Source: Veillonella infantium
GTDB lineage: Bacteria; Bacillota; Negativicutes; Veillonellales; Veillonellaceae
Length of the DNA stretch: 64,000 bases
Direction: 5' to 3'
Assembly (NCBI RefSeq): GCF_002959895.1
Contig: NZ_PPDD01000002.1
Location: 62,001-126,000 of the forward strand
The position numbers were made by a program, and so were the translations under genes. The notes under the pieces are model-generated. The model was not told the origin of the DNA and ran no database searches. It saw only the letters and a program-made list of their open reading frames with translations. Positions 17,628-27,790 of the stretch are shown in pieces. Positions within the stretch are counted from its first letter, which is position 1, and every line of letters begins with the position of its first letter.

Positions 17628-18311
17628 TTATCTACGAACCATCATTTCTTCAAGATCGAGAACATCAGCAATTTCATCAACATCATCACAGATGTACTCT
17701 GCATCGGCTTCTTTTAGTTCAGCTTCTGTACCATAACCATAAGTAACACCGATAGAAATACAACCAAGTTCGTTGGCTGCCTCTACATCATACTTACGAT
17801 CGCCTACCATAAAGGCCAAACGACGACCATTTTCATCAGTTAAAGGATTGCCACAAAGTTTAAGAGCTTTTTCAAGAATCTCTTTCTTATGCAATAAACC
17901 ACTTTCATAATTAGCACCTACAATTACATCAAAGTAAGGTGTTAATTCAAAGTGATCTAAAATATCCTTAGCATAATGCTCAGGCTTTGCTGTAGCAACG
18001 GCAATAGTATATTGTTCTGTTTTGCATTTAGCCAACAAGTCTACAATATTCGGATACACTTGATTTTCAAATTTACCGATTGTACCATATCGTTCGCGGA
18101 ATTTAAAGTACGTTTCTTCCGCTTGTTCAAAGGTCATGCCACAATGCTCTTGAAAAGCATCTACCAATGGTGGTCCTAAAAATAATTGCAATGTTTCTTC
18201 ATCAGGAACATCATAGCCAAAATGTTCCAATGCAAATTTAATACTTTTAAGAATACCTTCTTGAGAATCTGTTAAAGTTCCATCTAAATCAAATAATATT
18301 GTTTTCTTCAT
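17628..18311 (-). CDS. HAD-superfamily hydrolase, phosphoglycolate phosphatase-like
   Basis: Haloacid dehalogenase-type phosphatase (227 residues). Motif I is FDLDGTLTDS (about 6-15) with nucleophile and acid Asp. A helical cap (about 17-85) follows, then motif II VATAKPEHY (about 105), motif III near HKKEILEKA (about 141) and motif IV MVGDRKYDVEAA (about 168). The cap type and length suit phosphoglycolate or pyrophosphate phosphatases, but the substrate cannot be fixed from sequence. It starts one base after sufU and looks like the last gene of the suf transcript. A functional link to Fe-S assembly is not evident. Confidence 0.85.
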   Translation of the reverse strand: MKKTILFDLDGTLTDSQEGILKSIKFALEHFGYDVPDEETLQLFLGPPLVDAFQEHCGMTFEQAEETYFKFRERYGTIGKFENQVYPNIVDLLAKCKTEQYTIAVATAKPEHYAKDILDHFELTPYFDVIVGANYESGLLHKKEILEKALKLCGNPLTDENGRRLAFMVGDRKYDVEAANELGCISIGVTYGYGTEAELKEADAEYICDDVDEIADVLDLEEMMVRR

Positions 18312-18312
18312 A

Positions 18313-18738
18313 TTATTTCTTTAAAGCCTCTTTTAATGTATGCCATGCAAGAACCGCACACTTAACACGTGCTGGCATGTTAGAAATATTTTGCAATGCC
18401 ATAGCATCTTCTAATTCTTCTAACTCATTTTCATCAGTAATTTCTTTTTTAATCATACCTAAGAAAATTTCTACCAAACGAAGAGCTTCTTCAACAGATT
18501 TTCCCTTAATAATATCAATCATCATAGATGCAGACGCTTGACTGATAGCACAACCAGAACCGGTGTAAGCAGCATCTTTGATAATGCCATCTTCTACGTT
18601 GAGTTGTAATGTTAGATCATCACCACAACTAGGGTTATGGCCATGTTCAGAATTTGTAAAATGAGCTAACTCATGTTTATTACGCTTATCTTGGTTATGT
18701 TCCAAAATAAGTTCTGTATATAATTGATCCATTTCCAT
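18313..18738 (-). CDS. sufU: SufU, sulfur acceptor/zinc protein of SUF Fe-S assembly
   Basis: NifU-like protein of the SufU type (141 residues). In Firmicutes it accepts sulfane sulfur from SufS through a zinc-bound cysteine. The conserved residues are in place: NPSCGDDL (about 36-43), GSGCAIS (about 60-66) and ARVKCAVLAW (about 122-131). It lies 14 bases after sufS and one base before the HAD gene. It is the fifth gene of sufC-B-D-S-U. Confidence 0.94.
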   Translation of the reverse strand: MEMDQLYTELILEHNQDKRNKHELAHFTNSEHGHNPSCGDDLTLQLNVEDGIIKDAAYTGSGCAISQASASMMIDIIKGKSVEEALRLVEIFLGMIKKEITDENELEELEDAMALQNISNMPARVKCAVLAWHTLKEALKK

Positions 18739-18752
18739 TGATGGTAAATCTC

Positions 18753-19982
18753 CTAATCTTTAAAACCCATTACTGAACGAACTGTCTTCAATACTTCTAA
18801 GAATGCATCTAAATCTTCCTTACGAGTATATAAGTACATGCTTAGACGAGTAGATGCAGATACATTGTAGAATGCACCTAATGGTTGTGCACAATGGTGT
18901 CCAGAACGAACACAAATGCCTTTAGAATCTAAAATTGTAGCAACGTCATGAGGATGTACATCATCTACAGTGAACGCGATTACACCATGTTTTTCCTTAG
19001 GATTTTGGGAGCCAATCACATGAACATGTGGCAATGCAACAATTTTAGGAAGAATATATGCTACTAGTTCCTCTTCATAAGCTTCAATAGCATCCATGCC
19101 AAAGGATTCTAAATAATCAATTGCCGCATGTAAGGAAACGGCACCGTCAGCATTTGGTGTACCTGCTTCAAACTTATATGGAAGCTCATTGAATGTAGCA
19201 GTTTGTTCTTTTACATATTCAATCATATCCCCACCCAATAGGAAAGGTGGCATAGCTTCTAATAACTCACGTTTACCATAAAGTACACCAATACCTTGAG
19301 ATGCACACATTTTATGACCAGAGAATACGAAGAAATCGCAGTCTAATTCTTGAACATCAATTTTTTTATGAGGTGTAGATTGAGCACCATCGAGAATTAC
19401 TACAGCACCTACGGAATGCGCTTTTTCAGTTAATTCTTTTACAGGGAATTCCATACCAAGCACGTTACTAACATGAGCAAAGGCAACAATTTTAGTGTTA
19501 TCATCAATTTTATCGATTTCACCATCTTTTAAGTGCCCATGTTCATCAAGGTACATATATTCTAAGGTTGCCCCTGTTTGTTCTGCTACATATTGCCATG
19601 TTACAAGATTCGCATGATGTTCCGCAACAGTAATGACAATCTTGTCACCTTTCTTCACATTATGAAGACCATAGCTATGAGCAATCAAGTTCATAGATTC
19701 TGTACTATTACGTGTAAATACAACTTCTTCACGCTCACGAGCATTGATAAATTCAACTACGCGATCACGTGCATTTTCATAGTCTTCAGATGCTTCAATA
19801 GCTAAAATATGAGAGCCACGATGTGGATTACCATTACGTTGTGTCATATGTTCCACAACACGATCAATTACGGATTGTGGAATTTGTGCAGTAGCACCGC
19901 TATCTAAATAGATAACACGGTGCCCATTATGCTCTTTATGTAGTATAGGAAAGTCTTTGTATGCTTCTGCAATTGGTCTCAT
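18753..19982 (-). CDS. sufS: Cysteine desulfurase SufS
   Basis: Group II PLP-dependent cysteine desulfurase supplying sulfur for Fe-S clusters (409 residues). The PLP lysine is in FSGHKMCASQGIGVLYG (about 222-238), the PLP-stacking His in VAEHHANLV (about 118-126) and the catalytic cysteine in RSGHHCAQPLG (about 359-369). It lies twelve bases after sufD and 14 before sufU. SufU next to it is the expected sulfur-transfer partner. Confidence 0.96.
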   Translation of the reverse strand: MRPIAEAYKDFPILHKEHNGHRVIYLDSGATAQIPQSVIDRVVEHMTQRNGNPHRGSHILAIEASEDYENARDRVVEFINAREREEVVFTRNSTESMNLIAHSYGLHNVKKGDKIVITVAEHHANLVTWQYVAEQTGATLEYMYLDEHGHLKDGEIDKIDDNTKIVAFAHVSNVLGMEFPVKELTEKAHSVGAVVILDGAQSTPHKKIDVQELDCDFFVFSGHKMCASQGIGVLYGKRELLEAMPPFLLGGDMIEYVKEQTATFNELPYKFEAGTPNADGAVSLHAAIDYLESFGMDAIEAYEEELVAYILPKIVALPHVHVIGSQNPKEKHGVIAFTVDDVHPHDVATILDSKGICVRSGHHCAQPLGAFYNVSASTRLSMYLYTRKEDLDAFLEVLKTVRSVMGFKD

Positions 19983-19994
19983 AAAAACGCCTCT

Positions 19995-21041
19995 TTAAAT
20001 TTTATTACGTACAGCTGCTAATGCTGCTTCTTCAATCGTTTCATCACCAATGCGATCAATAATAGGTCGAATCATAGATTCTACAATGATATGTTTTGCT
20101 TCTACTTCACTAAAGCCACGGCTCATGATATAGAACAATTTATTATGATCAATTTGGCCTGCACTCGCTGCATGATTACCCACTACATTATCTTCTTTAC
20201 ACAATAATAGAGGTAAAGAAACAGATTTTACAGTTGGATCTAACAATAAGCAAGTATCTTCTTCCGCACCTTCAGAAGCTGTTGCACCATGAAGGAAATC
20301 AAGAGTACCACGGAAAGATTTTTTAGAATTGCCACTAAGAGCACCTAATGTATGAATATCACTGAAGGATTTTTTACCACCATGACTCATAATCATGGAG
20401 ATATCAAATTTTTGTTCTTCGTTACCAAGATAAGCAATATCATGAACCATACGAGATTCTTGACCTACTAAATCATGATAGTAGTTCAAAATATTTTCGC
20501 TACCACCAAGTTCAATGTTAATGTATTCTACATCTGCTTTATCTTCCAATTTTGTATAACGATGTTCGATATGTTGTACATGTTCAGGTAAAAGATTTAC
20601 CTTTTTCACTACAACTTTACCGCCTTCTTTTACATCGTATTCATTTAGATAGCTAACATTTGTTAAAGCTTCACCAGCGCCAGTTACATAGAATTGTACC
20701 TCTAGTTCTGCCCCTTCACCAACGATGAATTGGAAACGGTTAGCTACACGTGCATTAGCATCAATGCGGATGCCTACAACTTCCTTTGCCTTAGCAGGAA
20801 CATTGATAGCATAACCTTCTGCATTATCCACCAATGCTTGAACAGCATCCTTATTAGCACCTTCATATGTAGCATTTAACAGTGCTGTTCCTGTAGGCAA
20901 TGGTGAAAGTATATTTTGATTCGCTTCTACAGCGATGGATTGTACAGATGTATCTTCTCCAGCTAGAGAGCTTACAGTATGGTTAACACGTAACCATCTG
21001 AATGTCGGTCTAGGGAGTTCATTAAATAGTAATTCGCTCAT
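19995..21041 (-). CDS. sufD: Fe-S cluster assembly protein SufD
   Basis: Beta-helix scaffold subunit of the SufBCD complex (348 residues). The C-terminal half has the SufB/SufD pattern, including ENILNYYHDLVGQES, a long beta repeat region and the conserved end GNHAASAGQIDHNKLFYIMSRGFSEVEA (about 285-315). The N-terminal part (about 1-100) is variable as usual. It lies nine bases after sufB and 12 before sufS. It pairs with SufB and binds SufC. Confidence 0.94.
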   Translation of the reverse strand: MSELLFNELPRPTFRWLRVNHTVSSLAGEDTSVQSIAVEANQNILSPLPTGTALLNATYEGANKDAVQALVDNAEGYAINVPAKAKEVVGIRIDANARVANRFQFIVGEGAELEVQFYVTGAGEALTNVSYLNEYDVKEGGKVVVKKVNLLPEHVQHIEHRYTKLEDKADVEYINIELGGSENILNYYHDLVGQESRMVHDIAYLGNEEQKFDISMIMSHGGKKSFSDIHTLGALSGNSKKSFRGTLDFLHGATASEGAEEDTCLLLDPTVKSVSLPLLLCKEDNVVGNHAASAGQIDHNKLFYIMSRGFSEVEAKHIIVESMIRPIIDRIGDETIEEAALAAVRNKI

Positions 21042-21050
21042 AATTCCTCC

Positions 21051-22460
21051 TTAACCGATAGAACCTTCTAATTCAAGATTGATTAGATTGTTCATTTCTA
21101 CAGCATACTCAAGTGGTAATTCTTTGGAGATTGGCTCAACGAAACCACGAACGAGCATTGCACGAGCTTCTTCTTCACTAATACCACGTGTCATGAGATA
21201 GAAAATCGCTTCGTCGGAAATACGACCGATTTTAGCTTCATGACCTAAATCCACATTATCGTTTTCTACGATAATAGCTGGAATTGTATCAGATTGAGAC
21301 TCTGCATCAAGCATCAAGGATTCACAAGATACAGTCGCTTTGGAATGTTCTGCTTTAGGGCCAATTTTCAAAAGGCCACGGTAAATAGCAGCACCACCGG
21401 ATTTGGAAATAGATTTAGAGTTTACATTACTAGTTGTGTAAGGAGCATTATGAACTACCTTACAACCAGTATCAAGGAATTGTCCTTCGCCAGCAAATGT
21501 TACACCTGTGAATTCAGCATGTGCACCTTCACCGTTAAGGATACTCATTGGATACAAGCAAGATACTTTGGAACCGAAGGAACCAGATACCCACTCAATA
21601 GTACCACCTTTACCAACTACACAACGTTTTGTGTTAAGGTTGTACATGTTTTTGGACCAGTTTTCAATTGTAGAATAACGCAAAGTAGCATTATCCTTTA
21701 CAAACAATTCAACGGCACCGGCATGAAGGTTAGATACGTCGTATTTAGGAGCAGAACAACCTTCGATGAAGTGCAATTTGGCCCCTTCTTCCACGATGAT
21801 CATAGTATGCTCAAACTGACCAGCACCTGGTGCATTCAAGCGGAAATAGGATTGCAATGGAATCTCTACTTGTACACCTGCTGGAACATATACGAAGGAA
21901 CCACCAGACCAAACGGCACCATGAAGAGCAGCCCATTTATGATCTGTAGGTGGAATCAATGTCATCCAGTATTTTTTTACGATTTCTTCATGCTCATGAA
22001 GCGCAGTTTCGATATCAGTATAGATAACGCCTTGTTTAACAAGATCTTCTTGGATACTGTGGTATACAACTTCAGAGTCATATTGAGCACCAACACCTGC
22101 AAGAGATGTTTTTTCCGCTTCTGGAATACCTAAGCGGTCAAAAGTACTTTTAATTTCTTCTGGAACTTCGTCCCAGTTTTCTTTCATATCTACTTTTGGC
22201 TTAACATAAGTATGGATATTTGCCATATCTAAGCCAGAAATATCAGGAATCCAATTTGGAATACCCATGCGATTGTAGATTTCTAAAGATTTCAAACGGA
22301 AGTCAAGCATCCATTCAGGTTCATTTTTATTAGACCAAATTTCACGGATAATATCTTCTGTTAAACCAGCATCAGAAATATAAGAATATTCAAAGTCATT
22401 CTTAATATCGTAGACACCACGGTCCATATCCGCGACTTGGGTTTTCTTTCTTTCTTCCAT
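21051..22460 (-). CDS. sufB: Fe-S cluster assembly protein SufB
   Basis: Main scaffold of SufBCD (469 residues, typical). Recognisable segments are GVGAQYDSEVVYH (about 123-135), GGSFVYVPAGVQVEIPLQ (about 186-203), EGCSAPKYDVSNLHAG (about 235-250), and the C-terminal DLGHEAKIGRISDEAIFYLMTRGISEEEA. It is the second gene after sufC, eight bases apart. The order C-B-D-S-U differs from B. subtilis (C-D-S-U-B). Confidence 0.96.
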   Translation of the reverse strand: MEERKKTQVADMDRGVYDIKNDFEYSYISDAGLTEDIIREIWSNKNEPEWMLDFRLKSLEIYNRMGIPNWIPDISGLDMANIHTYVKPKVDMKENWDEVPEEIKSTFDRLGIPEAEKTSLAGVGAQYDSEVVYHSIQEDLVKQGVIYTDIETALHEHEEIVKKYWMTLIPPTDHKWAALHGAVWSGGSFVYVPAGVQVEIPLQSYFRLNAPGAGQFEHTMIIVEEGAKLHFIEGCSAPKYDVSNLHAGAVELFVKDNATLRYSTIENWSKNMYNLNTKRCVVGKGGTIEWVSGSFGSKVSCLYPMSILNGEGAHAEFTGVTFAGEGQFLDTGCKVVHNAPYTTSNVNSKSISKSGGAAIYRGLLKIGPKAEHSKATVSCESLMLDAESQSDTIPAIIVENDNVDLGHEAKIGRISDEAIFYLMTRGISEEEARAMLVRGFVEPISKELPLEYAVEMNNLINLELEGSIG

Positions 22461-22468
22461 TGTGCCTC

Positions 22469-23212
22469 CTATGCTAATGCTTTGTATGCGTCGTAACCTT
22501 TTTCTTCGATTTCACGTACAAGAGAAGCATCACCAGTTTTAACGATCTTACCATTGATCAATACATGAACGAAATCAGGTTTTAATTTTTGCAAGATTTG
22601 GTTATGGTGAGTGATGATCAATACAGCATTTTCTTCGTTGTGGAAACGTTGTACACCTTCAGATACGATACGAACCGCATCTACGTCAAGGCCGGAGTCT
22701 GTTTCATCAAGAATAGCCAATTTAGGATTTAAAATGGACATTTGAAGAATTTCATTTTTCTTGCGTTCACCACCGGAGAAGCCTTCATTTACATAACGTT
22801 GTGCATAAGATACATCGAAGGATAATTCATCCATTTTTTCTTTCAATTCTTTTTTGAAAGATAAAGCACGTACATTTTCACCAGTAATTGTAGATTTTGC
22901 AGTACGGATGAAGTTTTCTACTGTAATGCCAGGAATAGAAATTGGATTTTGGAAGGACATAAAGATACCTGCTTTCGCACGATCATTTACTGCATCTTCC
23001 GTAATATCTTTACCATCAAAAACAATAGATCCGCTATCTACAGTATATGTAGTGTTACCCATAATAGCATTGGCAAGTGTAGATTTACCTGCACCATTTG
23101 TCCCCATTACAACATGGATTTCACCTTTATTAATTGTTAAGTTGATACCTTTTAAGATTTGTTTACCTTCAACGGATACCTTTAAATCTTTTATCTGAAG
23201 TAATTCAGCCAA
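22469..23212 (-). CDS. sufC: SUF system ATPase SufC
   Basis: ABC-type ATPase of the SufBCD scaffold (247 residues), soluble rather than membrane-bound. Walker A is GTNGAGKST (about 36-44), the SufC-type signature is FSGGERKKNEI (about 145-155) and Walker B is LAILDETDSGLD (about 165-176). The start is TTG at 23212 with GGAGTG six bases upstream. An in-frame GTG nine bases earlier overlaps that ribosome site and is unlikely. It is the first gene of the suf operon and is preceded by a long leader holding a terminator-like hairpin. Confidence 0.95.
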   Translation of the reverse strand: MAELLQIKDLKVSVEGKQILKGINLTINKGEIHVVMGTNGAGKSTLANAIMGNTTYTVDSGSIVFDGKDITEDAVNDRAKAGIFMSFQNPISIPGITVENFIRTAKSTITGENVRALSFKKELKEKMDELSFDVSYAQRYVNEGFSGGERKKNEILQMSILNPKLAILDETDSGLDVDAVRIVSEGVQRFHNEENAVLIITHHNQILQKLKPDFVHVLINGKIVKTGDASLVREIEEKGYDAYKALA

Positions 23213-23292
23213 AATGTTCACTCCTTCTCATAATGTATGTATTAATAAAAAACATACAAGCATTATATGTAAAACGTATATATTGACACATA

Positions 23293-23326
23293 TAAAAAGG
23301 CGGTACGCACTAACGTGAATACCGCC
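23293..23326 (-). promoter_or_regulatory. Terminator-like hairpin in the suf leader
   Basis: Arms GGCGGTA (23326-23320) and TACCGCC (23305-23299) with a 14-base loop, followed by five T residues and TATATG. It lies between the suf promoter and the sufC start, about 80 bases before the latter. It could be an attenuator of the suf operon or a late terminator of lysA. Confidence 0.6.
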
Positions 23327-23372
23327 GTAATTCTCGCCAACTTAGCAAGTATGTGCATAACAATCTATAATC

Positions 23373-23401
23373 ATTATACATTCTTATCTAAATGATAGCA
23401 A
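23373..23401 (-). promoter_or_regulatory. Promoter of the suf operon
   Basis: Minus-strand -35 TTGCTA (23401-23396), -10 TATAAT (23378-23373), spacer 17. It predicts a leader of about 150 bases before sufC. Two TGAGAAT repeats 16 bases apart lie upstream near 23473-23500; a Fur-like role is only a guess. Confidence 0.6.
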
Positions 23402-23508
23402 GATATTCCTACTAAAATATACAGGAATTAAAAGAATATCATATATTACATATATTGATAGGTTTTTATTAATATTCATTCTCATCCTATTCGATTCTCA
23501 ATATTAAA

Positions 23509-24765
23509 TTATAGGTTAGAGAAATCGAGGGTGCCAAACAAATCATCATATGTTTCAGCACGACGAATTTGTGTAACAGAACCGTCTTTATGTAATAACA
23601 ACTCAGCAGAGCGCAATTTACCATTATAGTTGAATCCCATGGAGTGACCATGCGCACCAGCATCATGAATGATGATACGATCACCAATATCGATTTTTGG
23701 CAACTCACGTTGAATAGCAAATTTATCATTGTTTTCACATAAAGAACCAGTTACATCGTACACGTGATCCTTAGGTGCATTTTCTTTACCCATTACAGTA
23801 ATATGGTGGTAAGAACCATATAATGCTGGACGCATAAGGTTTGCCATACAGGAATCTAAACCGATGTAGTGACGATAAATATCCTTTTTGTGAATTGCTG
23901 TAGAAACTAAGTAACCAAATGGACCTGTAACCATACGGCCACATTCATAAGCCAATGCTACATCACCAAGGCCATTAGCTACTAGAATTCTATTATAGGC
24001 CTCTTCTACACCTTTACTAAGTGCATTGAAATCTACTGGTGTTTGTTCTGGTTTATAAGCAACACCTACGCCACCACCAAGATCAATAAACTCAACATTG
24101 ATGCCTAGTTCATTTTTAATATCTACTGCTAGATTGAAGCAAAGTTCAGCAGTGCCAACTAAGCCATCAATATCAAGCTCGTTAGATACAACCATTGTAT
24201 GGATACCAAAGTGTTTTACACCTTTAGCTTGCAATTGTTTATAAGCTTCAAGAATCTGTTCACGTGTCATACCATATTTAGCTTCTTCAGGAAGGCCGAT
24301 AATTGTATTGCCTCCTTCTTTTAAGGAGCCTGGGTTATAACGTACGCAGAATGTATCAGGCAAAGAACCATGATTTTTTTCCAAATATTCAATATGAGTA
24401 ATATCATCAAGATTGATGATAGCACCTAATTCAAGTGCTTTTTTATATTCCACATATGGTGTGTCATTAGATGTGAACATAATATCATGACCTGTAATGC
24501 CCACTTTTTCACATAGCATTAACTCTGCTAAGGAAGAACAATCGGCACCTACACCAAGCTTTTGTAATACACGCATAATATATGGATTAGGAGTTGCTTT
24601 TACAGCAAAATATTGTTTGAACCCTTTATTCCAAGAAAATGCATTAATGAATGCTTTCATATTTTCAATGATACCTTCTTCATCATAAATATGGAATGGT
24701 GTTGGGTATTGGGCAATAATATTTTCCAATTGTTCAGCTGTAAACGGAACTGTTTTTGTGTTCAT
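23509..24765 (-). CDS. lysA: Diaminopimelate decarboxylase, divergent branch
   Basis: Fold-type III PLP decarboxylase (418 residues) expected to convert meso-diaminopimelate to lysine. PLP-binding Lys56 lies in YFAVKATPNPYIM. The glycine loop is LGGGVGV, and GSLCENNDKFA (about 337-347) matches the substrate-cysteine region of the family. It departs from classical LysA: the usual HIGSQ-type segment reads HTMVVSN and the usual EPGR reads ECGR. It resembles a branch commonly annotated as DapDC in Firmicutes and Bacteroidetes. ATG at 24765 has GAGG five bases upstream. It follows the doxX terminator. Confidence 0.82.
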   Translation of the reverse strand: MNTKTVPFTAEQLENIIAQYPTPFHIYDEEGIIENMKAFINAFSWNKGFKQYFAVKATPNPYIMRVLQKLGVGADCSSLAELMLCEKVGITGHDIMFTSNDTPYVEYKKALELGAIINLDDITHIEYLEKNHGSLPDTFCVRYNPGSLKEGGNTIIGLPEEAKYGMTREQILEAYKQLQAKGVKHFGIHTMVVSNELDIDGLVGTAELCFNLAVDIKNELGINVEFIDLGGGVGVAYKPEQTPVDFNALSKGVEEAYNRILVANGLGDVALAYECGRMVTGPFGYLVSTAIHKKDIYRHYIGLDSCMANLMRPALYGSYHHITVMGKENAPKDHVYDVTGSLCENNDKFAIQRELPKIDIGDRIIIHDAGAHGHSMGFNYNGKLRSAELLLHKDGSVTQIRRAETYDDLFGTLDFSNL

Positions 24766-24785
24766 AATAACCTCGCTATACAAAT

Positions 24786-24811
24786 AAAAGACCCATCAAA
24801 CGATGAGTCTA
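24786..24811 (-). terminator. Terminator after the DoxX gene
   Basis: Hairpin AGACTCATC / GATGGGTCT with a four-base loop and a TTTATTT tail, 14 bases after the stop codon and just upstream of lysA. Confidence 0.8.
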
Positions 24812-24823
24812 TTATCCTAATTA

Positions 24824-25240
24824 TTATTTAAATAAAGCTTTATCAAGGCTATAGCGACCTGCGCCAGCGAAGAACAACATAAGAGCACCAAAGCCCATTT
24901 GAGATGGGTAATCCCAACTAAAGAAACTACCGTTAATACTCAATGTTGTTGCCATAGCTAATGTACCGATGAGCATAAGAGATCCAATTCTAGTGAATAG
25001 ACCTAAAACAATAAGGATACCACCAATCATCTCAGCACAAGATGCCATAGTACCTAAAATTTCATAACCACCAGGTACACCTAATGGTGCCAACATAGCT
25101 CCAACTTTATAAAGGCCTTCAGCACCGCTCAAGTACTTTAAATATCCATGATAAAACATGGAAATACCAAGTGCCAAACGGTAAATTAAGAGGCCAAAAT
25201 TAACATAATTAGGTTTACTTTTAAAAATAAAGCTTAACAT
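24824..25240 (-). CDS. DoxX family membrane protein
   Basis: 138-residue integral membrane protein with four hydrophobic segments (about 17-36, 55-75, 80-100, 108-128). DoxX features include YRLALGISMFYHGYLKY near the start and the central GGILIVLGLFTRIGSLML. Family members are linked to thiol or redox homeostasis or are uncharacterised; no substrate can be named here. It is monocistronic, with a consensus promoter upstream and a terminator downstream. Confidence 0.85.
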   Translation of the reverse strand: MLSFIFKSKPNYVNFGLLIYRLALGISMFYHGYLKYLSGAEGLYKVGAMLAPLGVPGGYEILGTMASCAEMIGGILIVLGLFTRIGSLMLIGTLAMATTLSINGSFFSWDYPSQMGFGALMLFFAGAGRYSLDKALFK

Positions 25241-25291
25241 AGTAATCCTTCTTTCAAATCAAAATAAAAATCGAAATAATTCGATATCGTT

Positions 25292-25320
25292 ATTATAGAG
25301 GAGAAAAAGTACCATGTCAA
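25292..25320 (-). promoter_or_regulatory. Consensus promoter of the DoxX gene
   Basis: Minus-strand -35 TTGACA (25320-25315) and -10 TATAAT (25297-25292), spacer 17: a perfect sigma-A-type match, suggesting strong expression. Confidence 0.75.
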
Positions 25321-25355
25321 ACTAGACTCAATATTAAATTCTATAGAATTATAAC

Positions 25356-25402
25356 ATATGTGGTATACAAAATCAATTTTATCGATTTGATAAGCCACAT
25401 AT
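25356..25402. repeat. Inverted repeat in the 330-base gap between doxX and groEL
   Basis: Arms ATATGTGG (25356-25363) and CCACATAT (25395-25402), with inner complementary AAATC/GATTT. It lies upstream of the DoxX promoter and could be an operator or part of a hairpin. Apart from this, the promoter and the groEL terminator, nothing else was recognised between 25241 and 25571. Confidence 0.4.
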
Positions 25403-25485
25403 AATCTTCTAATTTAATACCTAAAAAGTCAAGAAATATTCTGTACCTAGTAATACAAAAAACCATTTAATTTTCAGATATATAA

Positions 25486-25539
25486 AAATAATCCTAATGA
25501 AAAAGTGAACATATAGTTCCTAATTCATTAGGATTATTC
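25486..25539 (-). terminator. Terminator of groESL
   Basis: Near-perfect long arms AATAATCCTAATGAA / TTCATTAGGATTATT, with a roughly 24-base loop and a T-rich tail on the minus strand, 33 bases beyond the groEL stop codon. Confidence 0.75.
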
Positions 25540-25571
25540 TAAATCTTATAGATTATGCGCTAAGCAGTTGA

Positions 25572-27209
<1,638 letters not shown>

Positions 27210-27308
27210 CTAGATAATAACAGTATCTAATGTAAGGGAATGTATATGCCCGTAGGCAGTATAGAATGTATCAATAGTATGTTTAGCTCTATACAGATAT
27301 ATTAGCTA

Positions 27309-27590
27309 TTATAGTACTGCTAAGATATCGCGTTCGCTAATGATCAAATGAGTAGCGCCATCGATTTCTAATTCGCTACCAGCGTATTTTGCGAACATAA
27401 CAGTATCGCCAACTTTAACTTCTGGAGCTACACGTTGACCATTGTCATAAACTTTACCAGCACCTACAGCTACTACTACGCCTTCTTGAGGTTTTTCTTT
27501 TGCTGTATCAGGAAGGAAAATACCACTTTTAGTTTTTTCTTCTTTTGCTTCTAAACGGATAAGAACGCGGTCAGCTAATGGTTTTAACAT
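27309..27590 (-). CDS. groES: 10 kDa co-chaperonin GroES
   Basis: Lid of the GroEL chamber (93 residues). The sequence has the [19 protein letters not shown] start, a mobile loop (about 17-33, [15 protein letters not shown]) and the [12 protein letters not shown] end. It is the first gene of the groESL operon, controlled by a promoter and a CIRCE operator located 40-110 bases upstream. Confidence 0.97.
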   Translation of the reverse strand: MLKPLADRVLIRLEAKEEKTKSGIFLPDTAKEKPQEGVVVAVGAGKVYDNGQRVAPEVKVGDTVMFAKYAGSELEIDGATHLIISERDILAVL

Positions 27591-27631
27591 ATGATGTCAC
27601 TCCTTATTTACTAGTTATTATTTACAATTCA

Positions 27632-27658
27632 TTAGCACTCTAAGTAGTCGAGTGCTAA
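27632..27658. promoter_or_regulatory. CIRCE operator (HrcA binding site)
   Basis: Perfect match to TTAGCACTC-N9-GAGTGCTAA: arms at 27632-27640 and 27650-27658. It starts 12 bases downstream of the groESL -10 box, the normal position for HrcA repression. The hrcA gene itself is not in the window. Confidence 0.97.
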
Positions 27659-27669
27659 TCACATGTATT

Positions 27670-27697
27670 ATTATAACCTATGTCAAAATAAATGCAA
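27670..27697 (-). promoter_or_regulatory. groESL promoter
   Basis: Minus-strand -35 TTGCAT (27697-27692) and -10 TATAAT (27675-27670), spacer 16, directly before the CIRCE element. Confidence 0.7.
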
Positions 27698-27743
27698 GTA
27701 GAAATTTTGATTTTTTGACTTTTTAGTTTTTATTTGATGTTAG

Positions 27744-27786
27744 ACACAAAAGACTAGTATAAGTTTTGATTCTTATACTAGTCTTT
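27744..27786 (-). terminator. Hairpin after the ANTAR response regulator gene
   Basis: Perfect 15-base arms AAAGACTAGTATAAG / CTTATACTAGTCTTT with a 9-base loop, starting a few bases after the stop codon. The following T run is short (TTTTGTG). Confidence 0.7.
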
Positions 27787-27790
27787 GTAT

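Noticed and set aside
21294-22133. 279-codon plus-strand open frame opposite sufB
   Set aside because: It is antisense to a strongly conserved gene, Cys/Phe/Thr-rich as expected from a reversed frame, with no ribosome site or family match.
23473-23500. Fur box upstream of suf (two TGAGAAT repeats)
   Set aside because: The repeats are direct and 16 bases apart, not the 7-1-7 inverted form, so evidence is too weak for a feature.
24784-25571. Mobile element or small RNA in the AT-rich doxX-groEL region
   Set aside because: Only a promoter, one inverted repeat and a terminator are visible; no transposase, terminal repeat or second promoter pattern was found.
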